Under the pieces are notes generated by a model that saw only the letters and a program-made list of their open reading frames with translations, was not told where the DNA came from and made no database searches. From contig JAEMSB010000185.1 in NCBI GenBank assembly GCA_016463045.1, positions 1 to 8,194 on the forward strand: 8,194 bases of DNA, in the 5' to 3' direction. Within the stretch, counting starts at the first letter, position 1. Each line of letters starts with the position of its first letter. This stretch comes from Niveispirillum sp. GTDB taxonomy: Bacteria; Pseudomonadota; Alphaproteobacteria; Azospirillales; Azospirillaceae. This document shows positions 1 through 6,159 of this stretch, piece by piece. Made by a program: the position numbers and the translations under genes.

Positions 1-708
1 TGGTATGGCCACGCGCATAAGGCCGTCGACCTGCAAGAAACCGCCGTCTACGGCCTGTCGGAGGTGGCGCGCGAACAGGTCGCCACGGCTCGGCTGGTCG
101 CCAATCCCGGCTGTTATCCCACGGCGTCCCTGCTGCCGCTGCTGCCGCTGCTGAAGGATGGTCTGATTTCCGCCGATGACATCATCATTGATGCCAAGTC
201 GGGCGTGTCGGGTGCTGGCCGCGATGCCAAGCAGGGCAGTCTTTATTGCGAAGTGGCGGAAGGTATGCATGCCTATGGCATCGCCTCCCATCGCCACGCG
301 CCAGAGATTGAACAGAGCCTGGGCTGGGCTGCCGGGCGCGCCGATATCCGCATCGCCTTCACCCCGCACCTGATCCCTATGAACCGGGGCATGATGGCCA
401 CCACCTATGTCCGCCTGAAGGACGGGGTGGATGTCGCTTCCCTGCGCGCCAGCCTGGAAAAGGCCTATGCGGGAGAGGCCTTTGTGAAGGTGCTGGCACC
501 CGGTGTCGGTCCGCAGACGCGGCATGTGGCCGGGTCCAACCTGGCTCTGATCAACGTCTTTGCCGACCGTATTCCAGGCCGCGCCATCCTGGTCTCCGTC
601 ATCGACAATCTGATGAAGGGCGCGTCGGGTCAGGCCGTGCAGAACTTCAACATCATGAACGGGTTTGATGAAACCTTGGGCCTGGACGTCGTTCCGGTGT
701 TCCCGTGA
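1..708 (+). CDS. argC: N-acetyl-gamma-glutamyl-phosphate reductase, 5'-truncated by window edge
   Basis: Third enzyme of arginine (ornithine) biosynthesis: cytosolic NADPH-dependent reduction of N-acetylglutamyl-5-phosphate to the semialdehyde. The reading frame is open from base 1 (first residues WYGHAHKAVDL), so the gene starts upstream. 235 codons are visible, against about 340-350 for the long (type 1) family form, so roughly 110 N-terminal residues with the NADP-binding Rossmann motif are missing. Visible hallmarks are the catalytic cysteine in NPGCYPTA (Cys codon at 112-114), the DAKSGVSGAGR substrate loop, the SHRHAPEIEQ segment with the conserved catalytic-region histidine, the FTPHLIPMNRGM block, and the C-terminal DNLMKGASGQAVQNFNIMNG signature. 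The WYGH...AVYGL stretch before the cysteine fits type 1 ArgC. An in-frame ATG exists only well inside the conserved domain, so no internal start is proposed. The stop TGA at 706-708 overlaps the next gene's GTG start. The identification is very secure. Confidence 0.96.
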   Translation, partial: WYGHAHKAVDLQETAVYGLSEVAREQVATARLVANPGCYPTASLLPLLPLLKDGLISADDIIIDAKSGVSGAGRDAKQGSLYCEVAEGMHAYGIASHRHAPEIEQSLGWAAGRADIRIAFTPHLIPMNRGMMATTYVRLKDGVDVASLRASLEKAYAGEAFVKVLAPGVGPQTRHVAGSNLALINVFADRIPGRAILVSVIDNLMKGASGQAVQNFNIMNGFDETLGLDVVPVFP

Positions 709-1253
709 TCCATACGCGCCCCATCCCCACCATCCTGCCCTTCAAGGGCAAGCTGCCCGTCATCGACCCGTCGGTATTCCTGGCCAATGCCACGGTCATC
801 GGCGATGTGGAGATCGGGGCCGGGACTAACCTGTGGTTTGGCGTCACCATTCGTGGTGACGTCAATGCCATCCGCATTGGCCGCAACAGCAACATCCAGG
901 ATGGCAGCGTCGTCCACTGCACCCGCAACCGGTTCAGCACGACCATCGGCGACAATGTCACCGTTGGCCATCTGGCCCTGCTGCATGGATGCGTGGTGGA
1001 GGATGGGGCCTTTATCGGCATGAAGGCCTGCGTCATGGATGGCGCCGTGGTCGAGGCGGGCGCCATGGTCGCCGCCGGTGCCCTGGTCACACCGGGCAAG
1101 CGGGTGAAGGCAGGCGAATTGTGGGGCGGCAGCCCCGCCAAATTCCTGCGCCCCCTGACCGAGGATGATATCCGGATGCAGATGTCAATCGCCCCGCATT
1201 ATGCGGAAATGGCGAAAGTCTATCTGGAAGAGGTTGGGGGCGGCGTCGGCTAA
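705..1253 (+). CDS. Gamma-carbonic anhydrase-like hexapeptide-repeat protein (YrdA/PaaY type)
   Basis: A 182-residue left-handed beta-helix protein of the gamma-carbonic anhydrase superfamily, usually a cytosolic metal-binding trimer. Residues about 20-145 are hexapeptide repeats (for example VIGDVEIGAGTNLWFGVTIRGD, IGRNSNIQDGSVVH, IGDNVTVGHLALLHGC), followed by a C-terminal helix (about 151-177). The three expected metal-ligand histidines are present as His71, His89 and His94, with the family spacing; the Arg50/Asp52 pair of IRGDVN also matches the archaeal Cam enzyme. Cam's acidic loop is absent, as in YrdA, CaiE and PaaY relatives, so real carbonic anhydrase activity cannot be assumed. The start is GTG at 705, inside a GTGA overlap with argC and without a clear Shine-Dalgarno; the family's usual N-terminus (ILPFKGKLPVIDPSVF) begins about ten residues later, so this start gives a normal length. 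It is probably co-transcribed and translationally coupled with argC. Family is certain; substrate is not. Confidence 0.92.
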   Translation: MIHTRPIPTILPFKGKLPVIDPSVFLANATVIGDVEIGAGTNLWFGVTIRGDVNAIRIGRNSNIQDGSVVHCTRNRFSTTIGDNVTVGHLALLHGCVVEDGAFIGMKACVMDGAVVEAGAMVAAGALVTPGKRVKAGELWGGSPAKFLRPLTEDDIRMQMSIAPHYAEMAKVYLEEVGGGVG

Positions 1254-1930
1254 CGTGGTCGCATCCCGTCCATCAAAATCCCGATGGAGGTATCGATCCA
1301 GCGGTCGATGGGGGTGAAGTTGCTGTCGCCCTTGGTGATGACCAGGGAGACGATGCCGTGACCCATAGCCCAGACGCTGTCGGCGAAGCCTTCCGGGTCG
1401 TCAGCGCGCAGCAGGCCGGCGGCGACCAGCCGCTCAATCCCGGTCTGCAGAATGCCGAAGGACTGCATCGCCTTGACGGTTTTCTGGACCACGTCCTCCG
1501 GCACCTCGCCAGCGCAGGGTAGGCCGCGATGGCCCAAAGTGGGGACGAAGCGTGACAGGCTGGTCATGAAGACCAGCCGATATTCGTTGGGGTGCGCCAG
1601 GCCATAGCGCACATAATTGATCATCAATTGTCGCAGCAGGTCCAGCGGGTCTGTCGCCGCGTCCGGCGGCACCGTCATGGCCGCCACCAGACCATCGAAG
1701 AAATCCGCCGCGATGGCGGTCAGCAGCGCCTCCTTGTCGGCGAAATGGTCGTAGATGGCGGTGGGCGTGATGCCGGCAGCATCGGCGATGCGGCGCATGC
1801 TGGCCTGTTCAAACCCCTGAGTTACGAACAGGTCGCGGGCCACGGTCAGTATCTGGGCACGCCGTTCGGCGGCGGGAAGCCGTGTCCGCTTGCCTGGATT
1901 TGCTGCACGCCCGACTTTTTCGTTAACCAT
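1250..1930 (-). CDS. TetR/AcrR-family transcriptional repressor, divergent to the RND pump
   Basis: A 226-residue DNA-binding regulator. Residues about 24-72 form the TetR N-terminal helix-turn-helix domain (ILTVARDLFVTQGF, then MRRIADAAGITPTAIYDHFADKEALL), preceded by a basic tail (GKRTRLPAAERR). The rest is the ligand-binding and dimerisation domain; VWAMGHGIVSL near residues 187-196 resembles the W...HG signature of the WHG-type TetR C-terminal family. I chose the ATG at 1930 because GAAGG lies 8 bases upstream (1939-1943 on the top strand) and the HTH then sits at the usual distance from the N-terminus. An upstream GTG start at 1987 would add 19 unlikely residues read through the operator. 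The gene is divergent from the efflux adaptor, with an 89-bp gap carrying a large palindrome, the standard layout for a local repressor of an RND pump; autoregulation is also likely. Its TAG stop shares bases with the TAA of the convergent carbonic-anhydrase-like gene. The inducing ligand cannot be read from sequence. Confidence 0.93.
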   Translation of the reverse strand: MVNEKVGRAANPGKRTRLPAAERRAQILTVARDLFVTQGFEQASMRRIADAAGITPTAIYDHFADKEALLTAIAADFFDGLVAAMTVPPDAATDPLDLLRQLMINYVRYGLAHPNEYRLVFMTSLSRFVPTLGHRGLPCAGEVPEDVVQKTVKAMQSFGILQTGIERLVAAGLLRADDPEGFADSVWAMGHGIVSLVITKGDSNFTPIDRWIDTSIGILMDGMRPR

Positions 1931-1938
1931 GCCATCAA

Positions 1939-1943
1939 CCTTC
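1939..1943 (-). promoter_or_regulatory. Ribosome binding site of the TetR regulator
   Basis: On the minus strand this reads GAAGG, 8 bases before the ATG at 1930. It is the reason for preferring this start over the longer GTG-initiated frame beginning at 1987, which has no comparable site. Confidence 0.6.
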
Positions 1944-1977
1944 AGAATCCCTATTGACCTATAGCGCGTTCGGACTA

Positions 1978-2010
1978 AACCTAACACCGTAAACTTATCG
2001 CTGTTAGGTT
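1978..2010. promoter_or_regulatory. Extended palindrome, probable TetR-family operator
   Basis: Perfect 9-bp inverted arms AACCTAACA (1978-1986) and TGTTAGGTT (2002-2010) flank a 15-bp centre that is itself partly symmetric (CG...AA c TT...CG). About the central base 1994, 13 of 16 opposing positions pair. The right arm runs into a second TTAGG-like copy (TTAGGTTAGG, 2004-2013) and the left arm is preceded by CTAAA, so the core motif looks tandemly repeated on each side. TetR-family dimers bind such palindromes, and large ones can accept two dimers. The position, 9 bases before the adaptor's ATG and about 47 before the regulator's, suits repression of the pump and probably of the regulator as well. 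Binding by the neighbouring regulator is inferred. Confidence 0.75.
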
Positions 2011-2019
2011 AGGTGTGCC

Positions 2020-3069
2020 ATGCTGCGCGCGTCCATCCCACTGATCATCGTCCTTGCCCTGTCCGCCTGTGGCAAGGCCGATCCCGATACGGCACAGGCG
2101 TCGCCTGCCGCCCCACCCGTGCCCGTATCGGTCAGTATCGCCCGCCCGGCACCGGAGGCGCAGATGGTGAAGGCCACTGGCAGCGTCGCCTTCAAACGGG
2201 AAATCCCGCTTTCCTTCAAGGTCGCGGGCAAGGTGGAGGGGTTCCAGGTCGATATCGCCGACCCGGTGACACGCGGTCAGCGGCTGGCGCGCATTCAGGT
2301 GACCGAGGTGGATGCACAGCTGCGCGCGGCGGATGCCCGTGTCACCAAGGCGCGCCAGGATCTCGACCGGCTGTTGCCGCTGGTCGCCAAGGGCTTTGTC
2401 GAAAAGGCGCGGGTGGATGCCGCCAAATCGGCCTTGGACACGGCGCAGGCCGACCGCGACGCCATTGCCTTCAACCGGGGCCTGTCGGAGATCACGGCAC
2501 CCGCCGATGGCGTGGTGCTGGCACGGCCGCTGGAACCGGGGCAGATCGTGCCCGCCGGTACCACGGCGCTGGTCATTGGGGACCGTGAAAGCGGGGTGAT
2601 CGTGCGGGCCGGCCTGTCCGACCGTGACGTGGCCCGCATCGCCACCGGCAACAGTGTTGATCTCGACCTGCCAGAAGGCAAGCTGACAGGCCATGTTACC
2701 CGTATTGCAGCCAAGAGCGCGACGGGCACCGGTGTCTTCGACGTGGAGGTGACGCTCCCGGATGCGCCGGCGTTCCTGTCCAGCGGGCGCATCGTCACCC
2801 TGCATATCGCCCCTCGACCCGGCGGTGCTGCTCCGCCACTGGCGGTACCAGCATCCGCCATTATCGAAGGTTTCGGCGATCTGGCCACGCTCTATGTCGT
2901 AAAGGCCGATGGCAAGGGGGTGGAACGGCGGCAGGTGAAGGTGGCGGGCCTGCGCGGGTCCGATCTTCTGGTGGCCGGCGGCCTGACGCAGGGCGAACGT
3001 GTCGTCTCGGCCGGCGGTGCCTATCTGCGGCCCGACAGCGCCATCACCATCGCGCCGGCGGGGAAGTAA
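2020..3069 (+). CDS. RND efflux periplasmic adaptor subunit (membrane fusion protein, HlyD family), lipoprotein
   Basis: A 349-residue adaptor that links an inner-membrane RND pump to an outer-membrane channel. The N-terminus is a lipoprotein signal: a hydrophobic stretch then the lipobox LSAC with Cys17 as the predicted acylated residue, followed by Gly, and a Pro/Ala-rich linker to about residue 40. Then come the two lipoyl halves (about 57-95, with PLSFKVAGKVEGFQVDIADPVTRGQRLARI, and about 156-187, with ITAPADGVVLARPLEPGQIVPAG) around a short alpha-hairpin (about 96-152), a beta-barrel (about 190-265) and a membrane-proximal domain (about 275-345, with VPASAIIEGFGDLATLYVV and GLTQGERVVSAGGAYLRPDS). 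Length and domain order are normal. The ATG lies just after the operator-like palindrome; only a weak AGG at 2011-2013 serves as Shine-Dalgarno. The permease gene begins 3 bases after the stop, so the two form an operon. The substrate cannot be deduced. Confidence 0.94.
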   Translation: MLRASIPLIIVLALSACGKADPDTAQASPAAPPVPVSVSIARPAPEAQMVKATGSVAFKREIPLSFKVAGKVEGFQVDIADPVTRGQRLARIQVTEVDAQLRAADARVTKARQDLDRLLPLVAKGFVEKARVDAAKSALDTAQADRDAIAFNRGLSEITAPADGVVLARPLEPGQIVPAGTTALVIGDRESGVIVRAGLSDRDVARIATGNSVDLDLPEGKLTGHVTRIAAKSATGTGVFDVEVTLPDAPAFLSSGRIVTLHIAPRPGGAAPPLAVPASAIIEGFGDLATLYVVKADGKGVERRQVKVAGLRGSDLLVAGGLTQGERVVSAGGAYLRPDSAITIAPAGK

Positions 3070-3072
3070 ACC

Positions 3073-6000
3073 ATGGGCAATATCGCCGCCTTCTCCGTGC
3101 GCCAGTGGCAATTCACCCTGGTGCTGTTCGCCATGCTGGCTGCCATGGGCGTCAGCTCGCTTCTGTCCATCCCCCGTGCAGAAGACCCCAGCTTTCCCAT
3201 CCCCACCATCCTGGTGGTGGCCGTGCTGCCGGGTGCCGATACGATTGACCTTGAAAAGCAGGTCACCGACCCGCTGGAAGATGCCATCGACAGTCTGGAT
3301 GACATCAACAAGATCACGTCGCGCACCCGCGACGGGGTGGCCGTGATCACGGTGGAGTTCGACTGGTCCAGCGACGCCGAGCGCAAGTATGATCAGGTGG
3401 TGCGGGAGGTGAATGCCATCCGCCCGACCCTGCCCGCCGGCCTTGTCCGGCTGGAGGTGAAGAAGTTTAACACCGCCCTGACCAACTTCATGCAGGTGGC
3501 ACTGGTCGGTGATGGCGCCTCCGCGCTGGAGCTTCGCAAGCGGGCCGATGATCTGCGCGACATTATCGACCGGGTCCCCGGCGTCTGGGAAAGCGAGATC
3601 TGGGGGGAGGAGCGGACGGAGGTGCGCGTTGCCGTCGATGCCGGGCGCCTGGCCGAACTGCGCCTGCCCGTCACGGCGGTGGCCGATGCCTTGAAGGCGG
3701 AGGGTGCGGCGGTTCCGTTGGGAGCCCTGCATGCCGGGGAACGCCGCTTCACGGTGAAGACCGAGGGTGATTTCGACACGCTGGACGACATCGCCAATAC
3801 CGTTGTCCGTGCGTCCGATGGCCGGGTGGTGCGGGTGCGCGATGTCGCGGATGTCACCTGGGCGGCGGATGAGGCCAACCATATCGCGCGCTTCAACGGC
3901 AAGCGGGCGGTGTTCATCACCGCCAACCAGAAGCCGGGGCAAAACATCTTCGAGCTGAAGAAGAATGCCTATGCCGCGCTGGATGAGTTTGAACGGTCGC
4001 TGCCGTCCAACATCAAGCTGGAACGCGGCTTCGATCAGTCAGAAAACGTCGCCAAGCGCCTGTCGGCCCTGTTCCGGGATTTCGCCATCGCGCTGGGGTT
4101 GGTGCTGATCACCCTGATCCCGTTGGGCTTGCGCGCCTCGCTGGTGGTGATGCTGGCCATTCCACTGTCGTTGGCCATCGGTGTGACGGTGCTGCAATTC
4201 GCGGGCTTCACCCTTAACCAGCTCTCCATCGCCGGTTTCGTCCTGTCGCTGGGCCTGCTGGTTGATGACAGTATCGTGGTGACAGAGAATATCGCCCGGC
4301 ATCTGCGTATGGGCAAAAGCCGAGAAGAGGCGGCGATTGAGGGCACGCGGCAGATCGCGGTGGCGGTACTGGGCTGTACGGCCACGCTACTGCTGGCCTT
4401 CCTGCCGCTGATGTTTTTGCCCGAAGGGTCCGGCAAGTTCATCAAATCGCTGCCCGTGTCGGTCCTGGCGACGGTGGCGGCGTCGCTGTTCGTCGCGCTG
4501 ACCATGATCCCTTTTCTGGCGGCCCGCATCCTGTCGCGGCATGAGGATCCGGAAGGGAACAAGGCTCTGCAATGGGTGATGGGCGCCATCCACGCCGTCT
4601 ATCGTCCCGTCCTGCACCGGGCGCTGGAACGGCCCGGTATCACGGTCCTGATCGCGACAATCCTGTTCGCTGGGTCCATCGCCCTGGTGCCACGCATCGG
4701 GTTCAGCCTGTTTCCGTCCGCCGACATTCCGCAATTCCTGATCGAGATTGACCTGCCCGACGGTGCGCCCCTGGCGGAGACGGACAAGGCCGTGAAGTTC
4801 GTTGAGGAACAGGTAAAGCAGATGCCGGACGTGCGCTTTGTCATGGCCAATGCCGGACATGGCAATCCCCGCATCTATTACAACATCACCCCGCGGGAGG
4901 ATGACCCCACGCATGGCGCCATCTTTGTCGGTCTGACCGAATGGAAAGGCCGGCAGAGTACAGCGGAGCTGGACAAGCTGCGCGCCCGGCTGGCGGCATA
5001 TCCCGGTGCCCAGATCATTGTACGCGTGTTTGAAAACGGCCCGCCGATTGAGGCACCCATCGCCGTGCGCATTTTGGGTCCCGAATTACCGGTGCTGAAG
5101 GAACTGGCGGCCAAGGTGACGTCGATCATTGAGGGTACGCCCGGTTCGCGCGATGTGGTCAATCCGCTGCGCCTCGACCGCACAGACCTGGATCTGGGGA
5201 TTGATCTGGATAAGGCCGGCGTTCTGGGCGTGCCGGCGGGGGCCGTGGACAGGGCCGTGCGCCTGTCCCTGTCGGGGGAGGCGGTGGCGACATACCGGGA
5301 AAGCGACGGCGACGATTACCCCATCACCCTGCGCCTGCCCATGGAGGGGCGGCATGAACTGTCGGTGCTGGGTGACATCCGTGTTCCGGGTGCGGCAGGC
5401 GCGGTGCCCCTGTCCGCCATCAGCGACCCGCATTTCATCACCAGCCCGGCCCGCATCGACCGGTTCAACCGCGAACGCGCCGTCACCATCACTGCCTTCA
5501 CGGCCACGGGCCACAATACCGACCGCGTTGCCCGTGCCATTGGCGAACAGCTGTCGGCCTTGGGCCTGCCGCCGGGTTATCGGCTGATGACGGGCGGGGA
5601 GGCGGAGACGCGGTCGAAGAGCTTTGCCGGTCTGTCAGGGGCCATCCTGGTGGCCATGTTCGGCATCATGGCCGTGCTGATCCTGGAATTCCGCAGCTTC
5701 GCCACCACCGCCGTTGTGGCCGGTGTCATTCCGCTGGGCATCATCGGCGGCATGGTGGCGCTGTTCGTGACGGGTTACACCCTGTCCTTCACGGCGGTCA
5801 TCGGCTTCATCGCGCTGATCGGGATCGAAATCAAGAACTCGATCCTGCTGGTCGATTTCACGACCCAGCTGCGTCGGGCCGGCACGCCGTTGAAGGCCGC
5901 GATTGAGGAGGCGGGGGAGGTGCGTTTCCTGCCCGTCCTCCTGACGTCCGTCACGGCCATCGGTGGGTTGATGCCCTTGGCGCTGGGCGGGTCGGGCCTC

Positions 6001-6111
6001 TATTCACCGCTGGCCGCCGTCATTATCGGTGGTCTGGTCTCCTCCACCGTCCTGTCACGTCTGGTAACGCCGGCCATGTATCTGCTGCTGGCGCCCAAGG
6101 AAGTGGATTGA
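3073..6111 (+). CDS. RND-family efflux permease, inner-membrane proton-driven pump (AcrB/HAE-1 type)
   Basis: A 1012-residue transporter, full length for the AcrB/HAE-1 family, using proton influx to export compounds from periplasm or membrane. Internal duplication is evident: TM1 about 11-33, first large periplasmic loop about 34-335, TM2-6 about 336-485, TM7 about 523-541, second loop about 542-850, TM8-12 about 855-1005. The proton-relay residues are intact: the Asp398-Asp399 pair in TM4 (LGLLVDDSIVVTENIARH) and Lys921 in TM10 (IGIEIKNSILLVDF). CzcA-type heavy-metal pumps carry a different TM4 signature, so an organic or drug-like substrate is more likely. The N-terminal RAEDPSFPIP...LPGAD...VTDPLEDAI block resembles the TriC-like branch of drug pumps. 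GGGGAAG about 6 bases before the ATG, inside the end of the adaptor gene, is a good ribosome binding site. No outer-membrane factor gene follows; a hairpin ends the operon. Confidence 0.95.
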   Translation: MGNIAAFSVRQWQFTLVLFAMLAAMGVSSLLSIPRAEDPSFPIPTILVVAVLPGADTIDLEKQVTDPLEDAIDSLDDINKITSRTRDGVAVITVEFDWSSDAERKYDQVVREVNAIRPTLPAGLVRLEVKKFNTALTNFMQVALVGDGASALELRKRADDLRDIIDRVPGVWESEIWGEERTEVRVAVDAGRLAELRLPVTAVADALKAEGAAVPLGALHAGERRFTVKTEGDFDTLDDIANTVVRASDGRVVRVRDVADVTWAADEANHIARFNGKRAVFITANQKPGQNIFELKKNAYAALDEFERSLPSNIKLERGFDQSENVAKRLSALFRDFAIALGLVLITLIPLGLRASLVVMLAIPLSLAIGVTVLQFAGFTLNQLSIAGFVLSLGLLVDDSIVVTENIARHLRMGKSREEAAIEGTRQIAVAVLGCTATLLLAFLPLMFLPEGSGKFIKSLPVSVLATVAASLFVALTMIPFLAARILSRHEDPEGNKALQWVMGAIHAVYRPVLHRALERPGITVLIATILFAGSIALVPRIGFSLFPSADIPQFLIEIDLPDGAPLAETDKAVKFVEEQVKQMPDVRFVMANAGHGNPRIYYNITPREDDPTHGAIFVGLTEWKGRQSTAELDKLRARLAAYPGAQIIVRVFENGPPIEAPIAVRILGPELPVLKELAAKVTSIIEGTPGSRDVVNPLRLDRTDLDLGIDLDKAGVLGVPAGAVDRAVRLSLSGEAVATYRESDGDDYPITLRLPMEGRHELSVLGDIRVPGAAGAVPLSAISDPHFITSPARIDRFNRERAVTITAFTATGHNTDRVARAIGEQLSALGLPPGYRLMTGGEAETRSKSFAGLSGAILVAMFGIMAVLILEFRSFATTAVVAGVIPLGIIGGMVALFVTGYTLSFTAVIGFIALIGIEIKNSILLVDFTTQLRRAGTPLKAAIEEAGEVRFLPVLLTSVTAIGGLMPLALGGSGLYSPLAAVIIGGLVSSTVLSRLVTPAMYLLLAPKEVD

Positions 6112-6114
6112 GGA

Positions 6115-6154
6115 TGGGGGCCTGCTGTCTGCCGTGACCGATAGCAGGCCCCCA
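6115..6154. terminator. Bidirectional hairpin terminator between convergent permease and oxidase genes
   Basis: A perfect 12-bp inverted repeat, TGGGGGCCTGCT (6115-6126) and AGCAGGCCCCCA (6143-6154), can extend inward by a G-U, a U-A and a C-G pair to leave a loop of about 10 bases (6130-6139). It fills nearly the whole 48-bp gap between the two convergent stop codons, so it can act for both transcripts. No run of T follows on either strand, so it is not a textbook intrinsic terminator; it may act as a 3'-end stabilising stem or work with Rho. The hairpin is seen directly; its function is inferred from position. Confidence 0.8.
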
Positions 6155-6159
6155 ACCCC

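Larger units (their letters stand above)
1931..2019. promoter_or_regulatory. Divergent promoter region between tetR-type regulator and efflux operon
   Basis: This 89-bp gap must hold the start signals for both the regulator (leftward) and the pump operon (rightward). It is visibly more AT-rich than the flanking genes. A TTGACC at 1954-1959 resembles a rightward -35 element, but no good -10 stands 16-18 bases after it. TAAACT at 1990-1995 is a fair -10-like hexamer with only a poor -35 before it. On the minus strand TATAGG (top-strand 1958-1963) is a possible -10. I therefore support the region as a promoter from context and composition but cannot fix the transcription starts. The 33-bp palindrome at 1978-2010 lies on the pump side of the gap. 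Confidence 0.7.

Noticed and set aside
1931..1987. N-terminal extension of the TetR regulator starting at a GTG at 1987
   Set aside because: It has no good ribosome binding site, would be read through the operator arm and promoter region, and adds residues absent from the usual TetR layout. The ATG at 1930 has GAAGG at proper spacing.
1981..3942. A 653-codon open frame on the minus strand, opposite the adaptor and the start of the permease
   Set aside because: Its translation is rich in His, Gln, Gly, Asp and Arg with no recognisable domain, a typical antisense shadow of GC-rich coding DNA. The opposite strand encodes two unmistakable RND proteins.
3073..6111. Heavy-metal (CzcA/CusA-type) RND pump
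   Set aside because: The multicopper oxidase next door made this tempting, but the TM4 segment has the adjacent Asp-Asp pair LLVDDSIVVTEN and TM10 has the Lys of HAE-1 drug pumps, unlike the heavy-metal signature. No metal-binding Met or His clusters are seen in the adaptor.
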